From Pseudonocardia sp. DSM 110487 (GTDB lineage: Bacteria > Actinomycetota > Actinomycetes > Mycobacteriales > Pseudonocardiaceae), in assembly GCF_019468565.1 (NCBI RefSeq), contig NZ_CP080521.1:6262001-6326000 (forward strand): DNA of 64,000 nucleotides, read 5' to 3'. Numbering within the stretch: position 1 is the stretch's first letter; every line of letters begins with the position of its first letter. Below the pieces are notes generated by a model. It did no database searches and was not told where the DNA came from. It saw only the letters and a program-made list of their open reading frames with translations. The position numbers and the translations under genes were made by a program. This document shows, piece by piece, positions 53,746 to 61,988 of this stretch.

Positions 53746-54519
53746 TCAGCCCTCCGCGCCGAGAGCCACCGCCACGCGCGTCACGAGTTCCTCCGGCTCG
53801 GCCGTGCTCGGGTCGGTCAGGTACGTCTCGGTCACCGGGCCGACGGGGCGGTGGCCGTGCTCGCGCACGTTCTCCAGCAGTGCGGTGTAGGCCAGCGGGA
53901 GCTGCGGGTACGGCCCGACGTGCAGGGTGGTGGCCCATGGCCCGCCGGGCAGTAGGGCGTCCCCTCCGGCCGCGGGCACCCCCACGTGCACGTCGAACTC
54001 GTCCACCAGATCGAGCGGGAACACCGCGACCAGCGGGGCGCGCCCCGCCTCCGCGAGCTCCCGCAGAACGACCCGGCACAGGGCGCCGGTGTCCTCGTCG
54101 AGGGCCACCGCTCGCACGCGGCCGGTGCGACCGTTCAGCCGCACCGGCGCCCGGTCGGTGATCCCCACGGCGTACGGGACCCGCTCCGGCGCCCTGCGCA
54201 GCGCGTCGAGCGTGCGCAGGGCCTGCTCGCGGCGGGCCAGCTCGGCGGCCAGCCGCTCCCGCTGCTCGCCGAGCACCGCGGCCACCGTCGCGTCGTCGGG
54301 CGCCGAGAGAACCTCCCGCACCACCGGCAGCGGCACGTCGAGTCCGCGCAGCAGCGCGATCGTCGTGGCCGTCCGCACCTGCTCGGCGCGGTAGTAGCGG
54401 TAGCCGGAGTGCTGGTCGACCGATGCCGGCACGAGCAGCCCCTCGGCGTCGTAGTGCCGCACGGCCTTGACCGTGAGGCGCGCGAGGCGGGCGAACTCGC
54501 CGATCGGCATCAGACCCAT
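53746..54519 (-). CDS. MerR-family regulator with GyrI-like effector domain
   Basis: A 257-residue protein. The MerR HTH starts P-I-G-E-F-A-R-L-A-R-L-T-V-K-A-V-R-H-Y-D-A-E-G-L-L, followed by a dimerisation coiled coil (about 80-110) and a GyrI/AraC-type drug-binding domain ending T-E-T-Y-L-T-D-P-S-T, the BmrR architecture. It overlaps the preceding GyrI-like gene by 10 nt and shares its C-terminal motif. It probably binds the MerR-type promoter upstream of that gene and senses a small lipophilic compound. Confidence 0.87.
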   Translation of the reverse strand: MGLMPIGEFARLARLTVKAVRHYDAEGLLVPASVDQHSGYRYYRAEQVRTATTIALLRGLDVPLPVVREVLSAPDDATVAAVLGEQRERLAAELARREQALRTLDALRRAPERVPYAVGITDRAPVRLNGRTGRVRAVALDEDTGALCRVVLRELAEAGRAPLVAVFPLDLVDEFDVHVGVPAAGGDALLPGGPWATTLHVGPYPQLPLAYTALLENVREHGHRPVGPVTETYLTDPSTAEPEELVTRVAVALGAEG

Positions 54520-55037
54520 CGGCTGACCGGCACCTGCAGGAGCGTCCGCAGTTGCGCCGGCGGCGTGGTCGACGGATCGGTCAGGTAGACCTCCGTGTGC
54601 GGGCCGGCCGGCACGAGGCCCGCCCGTTCGACGAACGAGTACAGCGCCGCGAGCGACGGCCCCTCGTCGGCGTACGGGCCGCGGTGCAGCAGGCGCGCCA
54701 CCTGCCGCGGCTCTTGGTTGCGCAGGTTCACCGGCGCCCCGAAGCGGCGACCGGCCGTCTCGACGGTCTCCGGGACGGCGGGCGGCGGCGCGGGAACGGA
54801 CAGGCGCCAGTGCCAGCCGTCCGGCCGGTCGAGGTCGAAGCGCAAGGGGTCGCCGTCCTGGCTGTAGCTGCCCTCGAGCGGCACGTCCTCGCGGGCGCCG
54901 AGCGCCGCCCGGACGGCGAACAGGGCGCGGACGGCCGAGGTGAACGCGGGCGCCTCGGGGGCACCGGTGCCGTCGACGGTCAGCACGGCGCGGGCAGGCA
55001 GGTCGACGAACTCAGGGGCGGTGGTGTCGGTGTGCAT
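54510..55037 (-). CDS. GyrI-like small-molecule-binding protein
   Basis: A 175-residue stand-alone GyrI-like domain protein with Y-S-Q-D-G-D-P-L-R-F-D, R-P-D-G-W-H-W-R-L, L-L-H-R-G-P-Y-A-D-E-G and T-E-V-Y-L-T-D-P-S-T. Members bind or hydrolyse cyclopropanoid and other small drugs. The ATG at 55037 was chosen because a MerR-type promoter ends within 8 bases of it, which implies a leaderless transcript. It is followed by the MerR-type regulator in one operon. Confidence 0.78.
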   Translation of the reverse strand: MHTDTTAPEFVDLPARAVLTVDGTGAPEAPAFTSAVRALFAVRAALGAREDVPLEGSYSQDGDPLRFDLDRPDGWHWRLSVPAPPPAVPETVETAGRRFGAPVNLRNQEPRQVARLLHRGPYADEGPSLAALYSFVERAGLVPAGPHTEVYLTDPSTTPPAQLRTLLQVPVSRWV

Positions 55038-55045
55038 GGCCGGAA

Positions 55046-55076
55046 ACGCTCGGGTCTCCCCCACGGGGAGGGTCAA
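55046..55076 (-). promoter_or_regulatory. MerR-type promoter/operator with 19-bp spacer
   Basis: On the minus strand TTGACC (-35) is followed by a 19-bp spacer holding the palindrome CTCCCC-GT-GGGGGAG and then GAGCGT (-10-like). The over-long spacer with a central palindrome is the hallmark of MerR-activated promoters. The -35 overlaps the stop codon of the upstream RDD gene. Confidence 0.65.
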
Positions 55077-55534
55077 GCCCTGCTGCGGACGACGACGGTG
55101 CGGGCGGCGCGGTCGTGCCAGCCGCGGCCGTCCTCGTCACGGGCGAGCGCCGGCAGCACGAACGCGATCATGGCCGTGCGCAGCAGCGCCCGCGGCACGC
55201 CGATCACCGCCGAGGAGTCCACCGAGGCCACCCGGATCCCGAACGCGGTCTTCCCCGCGCTCGCGCCGAACACGGCCACCGGCACGGCGGTGAGCAGGTA
55301 CCAGATCCCCAGCACCGACCAGCCGAAGTTCGGGTCGCCCAGCGCGCCGGGCCCCGTGAGGAGTGCCGCGATCCCGTACGCCAGGAACCAGTCGATCGCG
55401 AGCGCCGCGACCCGGCGCCCCAACCCCGCAACCGAGCTGACCCCGGTGGCAGGCAGGCCCAGCCGCTCCCCCGGGTACGGCCCGCCCGCCTCCGCAGCGG
55501 CTCCGGGCAGCCAGGACTGGATCCAGCGGGCCAT
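55073..55534 (-). CDS. RDD-family membrane protein (Rv2219A homologue)
   Basis: A 153-residue membrane protein with three hydrophobic helices. The RDD signature appears as L-G-R-R-V-A-A-L-A-I-D-W-F-L-A-Y, followed by G-A-S-A-G-K-T-A-F-G-I-R-V and R-G-W-H-D-R-A-A-R-T-V-V-V. The ATG at 55534 starts M-A-R-W-I-Q-S-W. In mycobacteria it sits between Rv2219 and glnA1, as here apart from the MerR insertion. The function is unknown. Confidence 0.85.
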   Translation of the reverse strand: MARWIQSWLPGAAAEAGGPYPGERLGLPATGVSSVAGLGRRVAALAIDWFLAYGIAALLTGPGALGDPNFGWSVLGIWYLLTAVPVAVFGASAGKTAFGIRVASVDSSAVIGVPRALLRTAMIAFVLPALARDEDGRGWHDRAARTVVVRSRA

Positions 55535-55582
55535 GACGCTCAGCCTATCGGTGTGACGAGGACCCACCTCGCGGCCGAGTCC

Positions 55583-55599
55583 GTTAACGTCTGCGAAAC
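55583..55599. promoter_or_regulatory. Putative GlnR box upstream of glnA
   Basis: GTTAAC-N6-GAAAC fits the actinobacterial GlnR a-site/b-site pattern (gTnAC-n6-GaAAC) and lies 94 bp before the glnA start, in keeping with nitrogen control of glutamine synthetase. Confidence 0.55.
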
Positions 55600-55693
55600 C
55601 AACGAGTGACGACCGGGCAACAACGCCCCCATAGGTTCGCCGCCGACGAAGGCAGTCCTACCCGACCAGCGTGTCGCATGAAGGAGTCAGTGG

Positions 55694-57115
55694 GTGTTCA
55701 GCAACTCCGAAGAGGTCCTGAAGTACATCTCGGACGAGGGTGTCGAGTACGTCGACATCAGGTTCTGCGACCTCCCCGGAGTGATGCAGCACCTCACCGT
55801 CCCCGCGTCCACCGCCGGTGACCTGCTCGAGAACGGCGCCGCGTTCGACGGCTCGTCCGTCCGCGGCTTCCAGGCCATCAACGAGTCCGACATGGCGCTC
55901 TTCGCGGACGCCGCCACGGCCCGGCTCGACCCGTTCCGCAAGCACAAGACGCTGAACATCAACTTCTTCGTGCACGACCCGATCACGGGCGAGCCCTACA
56001 GCCGCGACCCGCGCAACGTCGCCCGCAAGGCCGAGGAGTACCTGCGCGCCTCCGGCGTGGCGGACACCGCGTTCATGGCGCCCGAGGCCGAGTTCTACAT
56101 CTTCGACTCGATCCGCTTCGGCTCCAACCCGCAGGAGTCCTACCACCACATCGACTCCGTCGAGGGCTGGTGGAACACGGGGCGCGAGGAGCAGGGCGGC
56201 AACCTCGGCTACAAGATCAACTACAAGGCCGGCTACTTCCCGGTGCCGCCGGTCGACCACTACGCCGACCTGCGCGCCGACATCGTCAGCAACATGATCG
56301 CCAGCGGCTTCACGGTGGAGCGCGAGCACCACGAGGTGGGCACCGCCGGCCAGGCCGAGATCAACTACAAGTTCAACACGCTGCTCCACGCGGCCGACGA
56401 CATCATGCTGTTCAAGTACCTCGTCAAGAACACGGCGTGGGCGAACGGCAAGACGGCCACCTTCATGCCGAAGCCGCTGTTCGGTGACAACGGCTCGGGC
56501 ATGCACGTCCACCAGTCGCTCTGGAAGGACGGCCAGCCGCTCTTCCACGACGAGTCCGGCTACGGCGGCCTGTCCGACATCGCGCGCTACTACGTCGGCG
56601 GCCTGCTGCACCACGCCCCGAGTCTGCTGGCGTTCACCAACCCGACGGTGAACTCCTACCACCGCCTGGTGCCCGGCTTCGAGGCCCCGGTCAACCTGGT
56701 CTACTCGGCCCGCAACCGCTCGGCCTGCATCCGCATCCCGCTCTCCGGCAGCAGCCCCAAGGCCAAGCGCATCGAGTTCCGCTGCCCCGACTCGTCGGGC
56801 AACCCGTACCTCGCCTTCTCGGCGATGATGATGGCCGGTCTCGACGGGATCAAGAACAAGATCGAGCCGCCGGCCCCGATCGACAAGGACCTCTACGAGC
56901 TCCCGCCGGAGGAGGCCAAGGACATCCCGCAGGTCCCGGGCAGCCTGGGCGCCGTGATCGACCGGCTCGAGGCCGACCACGACTACCTGCTCGAGGGTGG
57001 CGTGTTCACGCCCGACCTGATCGAGACCTGGATCTCGTACAAGCGGGAGAACGAGATCGACCCGCTGCGGCTGCGCCCGCACCCGTACGAGTTCGCGCTG
57101 TACTACGACGTGTGA
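55694..57115 (+). CDS. glnA: Glutamine synthetase, type I
   Basis: Makes glutamine from glutamate, ammonia and ATP. The 473-residue protein is of the GSI-beta type: F-D-G-S-S-V-R-G-F, M-A-P-E-A-E-F-Y-I-F, H-H-E-V-G-T-A-G-Q-A-E, N-G-S-G-M-H-V-H-Q-S and R-I-P-L-S-G-S-S-P-K-A-K-R-I-E-F-R. The adenylylation Tyr is in D-K-D-L-Y-E-L-P-P-E-E, so activity is probably modified by GlnE. The GTG start has AAGGAG 7 nt upstream, and a GlnR box lies further up. Confidence 0.97.
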   Translation: MFSNSEEVLKYISDEGVEYVDIRFCDLPGVMQHLTVPASTAGDLLENGAAFDGSSVRGFQAINESDMALFADAATARLDPFRKHKTLNINFFVHDPITGEPYSRDPRNVARKAEEYLRASGVADTAFMAPEAEFYIFDSIRFGSNPQESYHHIDSVEGWWNTGREEQGGNLGYKINYKAGYFPVPPVDHYADLRADIVSNMIASGFTVEREHHEVGTAGQAEINYKFNTLLHAADDIMLFKYLVKNTAWANGKTATFMPKPLFGDNGSGMHVHQSLWKDGQPLFHDESGYGGLSDIARYYVGGLLHHAPSLLAFTNPTVNSYHRLVPGFEAPVNLVYSARNRSACIRIPLSGSSPKAKRIEFRCPDSSGNPYLAFSAMMMAGLDGIKNKIEPPAPIDKDLYELPPEEAKDIPQVPGSLGAVIDRLEADHDYLLEGGVFTPDLIETWISYKRENEIDPLRLRPHPYEFALYYDV

Positions 57116-57128
57116 TCCCCACGTCGCC

Positions 57129-57228
57129 GTGAACTGACGGCACGCCCGAAAATGGCGGTTGACCTGCGGAAGCGTCTCATGACGCCTCGCCGATCAGCCG
57201 CCATTTTCGTGGTCAGCCGCCGTTCACA
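57129..57228. terminator. Nested palindrome between convergent glnA and SDR genes
   Basis: Outer arms GTGAACTGACGGC and GCCGCCGTTCAC enclose inner arms CGAAAATGGCGGTTGAC and ATCAGCCGCCATTTTCG and a small GCGTC/GACGC hairpin. It lies 14 nt after the glnA stop and overlaps the last codons of the SDR gene, so it probably ends transcription from both sides. Confidence 0.6.
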
Positions 57229-57962
57229 ACGCGTAGGGAGCACCCGCCGTCCATCACCAGTGCCGTACCGGTCATGTAGCGCGCCGCGTCCGAGCAGAGG
57301 AAGGCGACACCGTCGGCCACCTCCTCCGCGGTCTGCAAGCGGCCGAGCGGTACGGCCGTGGCGGCGCGGGCCGCGTACTCGGGCTCGGTCTCGAGCTGCC
57401 GGCGGGCCATCCCCGCGGCGACGATCCCGGGCGACAGCGCGTTCACCCGGATCCCGAGCGGAGCGAGTTCGGCGGCCATCGCCCTGACCAGCATCAGCAC
57501 ACCCGCCTTGCTCACGCTGTAGGCACTGATGTCGGGCCAGGGCTGTTCCCCGACCCAGGAGCTGATCATCACGATGCGTCCGCCTCGGGAGGCCATCTGC
57601 CGGGCGGCCGCCTGGGCCGGCAGGAAGCACCCCGTCAGGTTCACGTTCAGTTGTGCCTGCCAGTCCCGCGCGCTCACCTCCAGGAACGGCGCGGAGCGCA
57701 CGATGCCGGCCGCGCAGACCAGAACGTCGACGTCGACGAGCTCGGTGAACACCTCGGAGACCGCACGGGCGTCGGAGACGTCGACGTCCCGGTACCTCCA
57801 TGCCGCGGTTCCGAGCGACTCCCGCAGCCGCTCGCCGGCGCTCGCGACATCCAGCACCGTCACGCGGTAGCCGTCGGCGAGCAGTCGCCGGCAGACGGCC
57901 GTGCCAATGTCGCCCGCCCCGCCGGTGACGACCGCATGCTGCGCTTTCTCCGTGCCGCTCAT
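57213..57962 (-). CDS. SDR-family oxidoreductase in a sugar operon
   Basis: A classical 249-residue short-chain dehydrogenase. NAD(P) motif G-G-A-G-D-I-G at 14-20, N-terminal C-A-A-G-I in place of N-N-A-G, catalytic Ser in I-S-S-W, Y-S-V-S-K active-site pair, then G-I-R-V-N-A-L-S-P-G. Its ATG overlaps the stop of the glycosidase-like gene (ATGA), so it is the last gene of the sugar operon. Oxidation of the released sugar is the natural guess. Confidence 0.9.
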   Translation of the reverse strand: MSGTEKAQHAVVTGGAGDIGTAVCRRLLADGYRVTVLDVASAGERLRESLGTAAWRYRDVDVSDARAVSEVFTELVDVDVLVCAAGIVRSAPFLEVSARDWQAQLNVNLTGCFLPAQAAARQMASRGGRIVMISSWVGEQPWPDISAYSVSKAGVLMLVRAMAAELAPLGIRVNALSPGIVAAGMARRQLETEPEYAARAATAVPLGRLQTAEEVADGVAFLCSDAARYMTGTALVMDGGCSLRVVNGG

Positions 57963-60202
57963 GCCGGCCGCCGCGCGGTGACGCGAATCCGGCCGGCCAC
58001 CGGGAGGGCGATCCAGCCGCCGTCGGACACGGGTTCGCCGTTCACCGCGACGTCGGTGAACGCCAAGGGCAGCCGGAGGCGCACCGACGCCGGGGGCAGC
58101 CCGGTGTCGGCGAGGGCGAGGTCGAGCTGCACCGCACCGTCCACGTCCACCCGGGCGTCGAGGTCGATCGGCCCGAACCGGGTGGGCGTGGCCAGGGCGC
58201 GGATACGGGCGCCCGGGTGCAGCCACGCGTCCGGGACGCCGGGCAGCACCTGCAGGCCGTCGCCGGCCTCGAACACCAGCAGGTGGCGCACGAGCCGGAC
58301 GAACTCCGCGGACGCCCAGTTGTGCGGCATGTCCCCGCAGATCTGGCCGTGGCCGGAACCCGTGACCGACTGCTCCTCCCGCCACACCAGGGTGGGCGCT
58401 GCATGGTTCGCGAAGGCGTAGAGGTAGTCCACCGCCTTGTCACCGCGTCCGGCATAGAGCCAGGCGTGTGCGGTGAAGGACGCGGCGTAGCTCCAGACGG
58501 CGCGGTACGGGAGCCAACCCGTGGTGAGCGGGATCCCCTCCTCGTCGTCGCGGGAGTCGAGCAGGGCCAGCAGGTCGGCGACGATCTCGTGATCAGGGGG
58601 CAGGATCTCGCCGGGCCAGATGGCCTGGCACAGCGCCCACACGGCCGACTCGGGCTGGATGCGGTGCTGGCGCCCGACGACCTCGTCGGCGACGCGGTGA
58701 TGGAAGTGGTGGGAATGCACCCCGGTGGCCGCCGGGATCATCGGCAGGTACGGCAGGCCGTCCGGCGTCACACCGCGCAGCTGCCGGGCCCGCTCCCGGA
58801 AGCGCTCGTCGAGCCGGTCATAGAGCTCGGTGATGCCCTCGCGGCCCGGCAGCTGCAGCCGCTGCGCCGCGCGGGCCGCGCTGCGCAAGCCGGCGAGCGT
58901 CCAGATGGTCGTGGTCAGCTCGGCACGGCGCCCACCCACACCGCCGTCGGCGAACGCCTCCGGCATGAGCCCGGCCAGCGGGTGATCGGCCGGGAGGGCG
59001 TCGGCCTCGCGGTTCAGGGCGGCGATGTGCTCCACCGCGCGGCGGACCGTGGGCCACAGCGCCCGCAGGCCGTCGTCGTCGCCACGCAGCTCGTGCTGGC
59101 GCACGATCGTGAACACCGCGATCGCGGTCTCCTTGATGTGCGGGTCAGTCACCATCTCGGTGATCGAACCGTCCGGCTTGACCCGGCGCAGCAACGCCTG
59201 GATCCCGGCGTCGGCGCTCTCGTGCCAGCCCAGGTACCTCGCGGCTTCGAGGATGAAGTGCCCGTCGGCGATCCACAGGCCCCGGTAGATGGTGGGGCCG
59301 ACCTGCAGTACGGGGAGTCCGTCGACGTGCTCGGCGGCCTGCAGGAGGTTGCGCGCCGCGGCGGTGAGGACATCCATCACGGCCGGATCGGGCACTTCCA
59401 GCACGGCGGGGCTGAGCGGAAGCTCGTCCCAGAAGCTGCGCGTCTCGGCCAGGGCGGCCCGGGCGTCGTCGAACCGGAGGTCGTCGGCGGCCCCGTCATC
59501 GAGCGGGACGATGACGGCCCCTTCGGTGGCCTCGCCACCCCGGAGCACCTCGGCCAAGGTCGCAAGCCCCGACGCGGGCACGAATCCCGTGGTGTGCGCC
59601 CGCAAGACGCGCTGCGGGCTGCTGACCAGGGCAACCGGCGCCGTAGCCTCCGCAGCGTCCTCGCTCGCCGTGTCGTCGGGCCAGATGCCCAGCCGCGGCT
59701 CCGCGCCCGCGGGGAAGGAGCTGATCGCGTGGGTGGGTGCCTGCCCGGGCGGGGCGTAGACCCGCTCCCGGTCGTGCACGTCCAGGTGCAACCCGGTGAG
59801 GAGCTTGTCGACGTCCGCGTGGGCCGCAATGCGCCACAGGGTGACGTCGCTGCGCCGACCGTCGGAGTCGACGTGGGCGAACGTCGTGAGGGTGAGGGTC
59901 TGGCGCGGATAGGTGATCGTGGTGGTGACGATCGCCCGCCGTGGGCTCTCGACCGTCTGCTCCACCGACAGCGGCGCGTCGTCGGTCTGGGCACGCAGGG
60001 CGACGACCCGCTCGAACAGCCACGCCTCGTGGTGCACCTTCCGGAACCCGTACAGCAGCGCGCCGTCCTCGCGCACCAGTGACTTGTGGCGGTCGAACGG
60101 GCGGCCAATGAGCGTCCACCGGCTGCGCGGCGCGTATCGGAAGTCGATGACGGGGGACGAGTGTGCCGCGCGCGAGGGAGCGATGCCCAGATCAGCGCTC
60201 AT
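57959..60202 (-). CDS. Six-hairpin glycosidase-like protein
   Basis: A 747-residue cytoplasmic protein with an N-terminal beta-rich domain, a long helical (alpha/alpha)6-barrel-like middle (about 290-650) and a small C-terminal beta domain (V-N-G-E-P-V-S-D-G-G-W). Segments such as Y-R-G-L-W-I-A-D-G-H-F-I-L-E-A-A-R-Y-L, G-L-M-P-E-A-F-A-D-G-G and H-N-W-A-S-A-E-F-V-R recall GH78/GH65/GH95-type clans. The D-G-H and P-E-A-F-A-D-G acidic residues could be catalytic. There is no signal peptide, so it would act on imported oligosaccharide. One base separates it from the permease gene. Confidence 0.75.
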   Translation of the reverse strand: MSADLGIAPSRAAHSSPVIDFRYAPRSRWTLIGRPFDRHKSLVREDGALLYGFRKVHHEAWLFERVVALRAQTDDAPLSVEQTVESPRRAIVTTTITYPRQTLTLTTFAHVDSDGRRSDVTLWRIAAHADVDKLLTGLHLDVHDRERVYAPPGQAPTHAISSFPAGAEPRLGIWPDDTASEDAAEATAPVALVSSPQRVLRAHTTGFVPASGLATLAEVLRGGEATEGAVIVPLDDGAADDLRFDDARAALAETRSFWDELPLSPAVLEVPDPAVMDVLTAAARNLLQAAEHVDGLPVLQVGPTIYRGLWIADGHFILEAARYLGWHESADAGIQALLRRVKPDGSITEMVTDPHIKETAIAVFTIVRQHELRGDDDGLRALWPTVRRAVEHIAALNREADALPADHPLAGLMPEAFADGGVGGRRAELTTTIWTLAGLRSAARAAQRLQLPGREGITELYDRLDERFRERARQLRGVTPDGLPYLPMIPAATGVHSHHFHHRVADEVVGRQHRIQPESAVWALCQAIWPGEILPPDHEIVADLLALLDSRDDEEGIPLTTGWLPYRAVWSYAASFTAHAWLYAGRGDKAVDYLYAFANHAAPTLVWREEQSVTGSGHGQICGDMPHNWASAEFVRLVRHLLVFEAGDGLQVLPGVPDAWLHPGARIRALATPTRFGPIDLDARVDVDGAVQLDLALADTGLPPASVRLRLPLAFTDVAVNGEPVSDGGWIALPVAGRIRVTARRPA

Positions 60203-60203
60203 G

Positions 60204-61025
60204 TCAGCCTTTGACCGATCCTTCCAGCATTCCGCGGATGAAATGTCGTTGGGTGAACAGGTAGACGGCGATCACCGGCAGCGTGATGAGCAGCGCCCCG
60301 GCCGACAGACCGGCGACGTCGACGGTGCGCTCCCCCACGAACAACCCGAGCCCGGCCGGGGCGGTGCGCAGCGCGGGGTCCTGGATCAGCACAAGGGCGA
60401 GCAGGAACTCGTTCCAGCTCCACAGGAAGAACAGCGTGGCGAGGGTGCTGATCGCGGGGCGCGCGGTCGGCAGCAGGACCCGCCACAGAGTGGTCCAGCT
60501 GGAGGCCCCGTCGATCCGCGCCGCCTCCAGGAGCGATCGGGGCGAGGACAGGAAGAACGCCCGCATCCAGAAGGTTCCGAACGACACCGACAGGGCGATC
60601 TCCGGGAGGATGAGCGCCCAGTAGGTGTCGGTGAGGCCCAGCGAGCGCAGGTCGTAGTACAGCGGCACGACCGTGGCCTCGAAGGGCATCACCAGCCCGA
60701 TGAGGAACAGGTAGAACAGCGCCGTCGAGCCCCGGAAGCGCATGGTGCCGAAGGCGTATCCGCTGAGGATCGAGAGCAGCGTCGCGACCGGGACGACGAC
60801 GACCGCCACGAGGGCGCTGGAGCTCATCAGGTCGGCGAAGCCACCGACCTCCCAGGCCCGCACGAAGTTCTCGAAATGGAATTCAGTGGGGAAGGACAAC
60901 CCTGTCACGGTGCTGCCGGGTTTCTGGAGGGCGATGGTGAGGATGTTCACCAGCGGCAGCAGAACCACTGCGCTGAAGAGTGCGAGCACCACGTAGATGA
61001 CGGCGCGCTCGAGGCGGGCGGTCAT
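60204..61025 (-). CDS. Carbohydrate ABC transporter permease (MalG type)
   Basis: A 273-residue inner-membrane permease with six hydrophobic helices. The EAA loop appears as L-L-E-A-A-R-I-D-G-A-S-S-W-T-T-L-W-R-V-L-L-P. It starts within the stop codon of the partner permease (ATGA overlap). The ATPase is not in the window; such CUT1 systems often share a general MsiK-like ATPase. Confidence 0.92.
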   Translation of the reverse strand: MTARLERAVIYVVLALFSAVVLLPLVNILTIALQKPGSTVTGLSFPTEFHFENFVRAWEVGGFADLMSSSALVAVVVVPVATLLSILSGYAFGTMRFRGSTALFYLFLIGLVMPFEATVVPLYYDLRSLGLTDTYWALILPEIALSVSFGTFWMRAFFLSSPRSLLEAARIDGASSWTTLWRVLLPTARPAISTLATLFFLWSWNEFLLALVLIQDPALRTAPAGLGLFVGERTVDVAGLSAGALLITLPVIAVYLFTQRHFIRGMLEGSVKG

Positions 61026-61981
61026 GTCCTGTCCCTTCCGAGCCGGGTGATCAGCAGGAGTGCCACGAACGTGATGGCCATCAGCACCACCGCCACGGCG
61101 CAGGCGAGGCCCACCTCGCTCTCGCGGAACGCCAACCGGTAGATCTCGACGGCCGGCACCGTGCTGGCGTTGCCCGGGCCGCCGTTCGTCGTGACGTAGA
61201 CGAGGTCGAAGTTGCGCAGGGCATAGATGGCGGTGATCGTGAGTGCGACGGTGACCTCCTGGCGCAGCCCCGGCAGCGTGACGGCGAAGAACTCCCGCAC
61301 CGGTCCTGCCCCGTCCATCCGGGCGGCCTCGTACAGGCTGCGATCGATCTTCTGGGCGCCGGACAGGAACAGCAGCATGCACAGGCCGTACATGACCCAG
61401 GTGCCGACCAACCCGACGGCCGGCAGCGCCAGGTCGAAGTCGCCCAGCCAGGCCCGGGTGACGCCGTCGAGCCCGACGAGGCGCAGCAGCTGGTTGACCG
61501 CGCCGTCGTCGGCGTACATCCACCGCCACGCCACGCCGACCACCACCATCGCGATGACCTGCGGGAGGAAGAGCACCGACCGGAAGAAGGCCAGGCCCCG
61601 GATCTCGTGGCGGCTCAGCAACGCGGCCAGCACCAGTCCCAAGGCCACCGGCAGCGCGCAGGTGAAACCCAGGAAGGCGAGCGAGTGGACGAAGGCCGCC
61701 CGCAGGTCTTCGTCCCGCAGCACCTCGACGTAGTTTTCCAACCCGGTCCACGTGCCGACGGTGATGCCGTTCCAGTCGAAGAACGACAGCCACACGGTGT
61801 GCAGCAGGGGCAGGAGCACGAAGGCGGCGTAGACGGCCAGGGCGGGCAGCAGGTACAGGTACGCCACCCGGCTGGGCTCGAGGCCGCCCCGTCGACGACG
61901 GGAGTCACCGGCCGCCGGGTCGCGCCGCTTCGCCCGCGTGGTGGCCGGATGGACCCGTGCCTCGTCGGTTGTCGTCACCAT
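61022..61981 (-). CDS. Carbohydrate ABC transporter permease (MalF type)
   Basis: A 319-residue inner-membrane permease with a basic N-terminal tail and six hydrophobic helices. The EAA loop is L-Y-E-A-A-R-M-D-G-A-G-P-V-R-E-F-F-A-V-T-L-P, and the C-terminal part has N-F-D-L-V-Y-V-T-T-N-G-G-P-G. It lies 7 bp after the binding-protein gene. It forms the channel with the MalG-type partner. Confidence 0.92.
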   Translation of the reverse strand: MVTTTDEARVHPATTRAKRRDPAAGDSRRRRGGLEPSRVAYLYLLPALAVYAAFVLLPLLHTVWLSFFDWNGITVGTWTGLENYVEVLRDEDLRAAFVHSLAFLGFTCALPVALGLVLAALLSRHEIRGLAFFRSVLFLPQVIAMVVVGVAWRWMYADDGAVNQLLRLVGLDGVTRAWLGDFDLALPAVGLVGTWVMYGLCMLLFLSGAQKIDRSLYEAARMDGAGPVREFFAVTLPGLRQEVTVALTITAIYALRNFDLVYVTTNGGPGNASTVPAVEIYRLAFRESEVGLACAVAVVLMAITFVALLLITRLGRDRT

Positions 61982-61988
61982 GTCCGCT

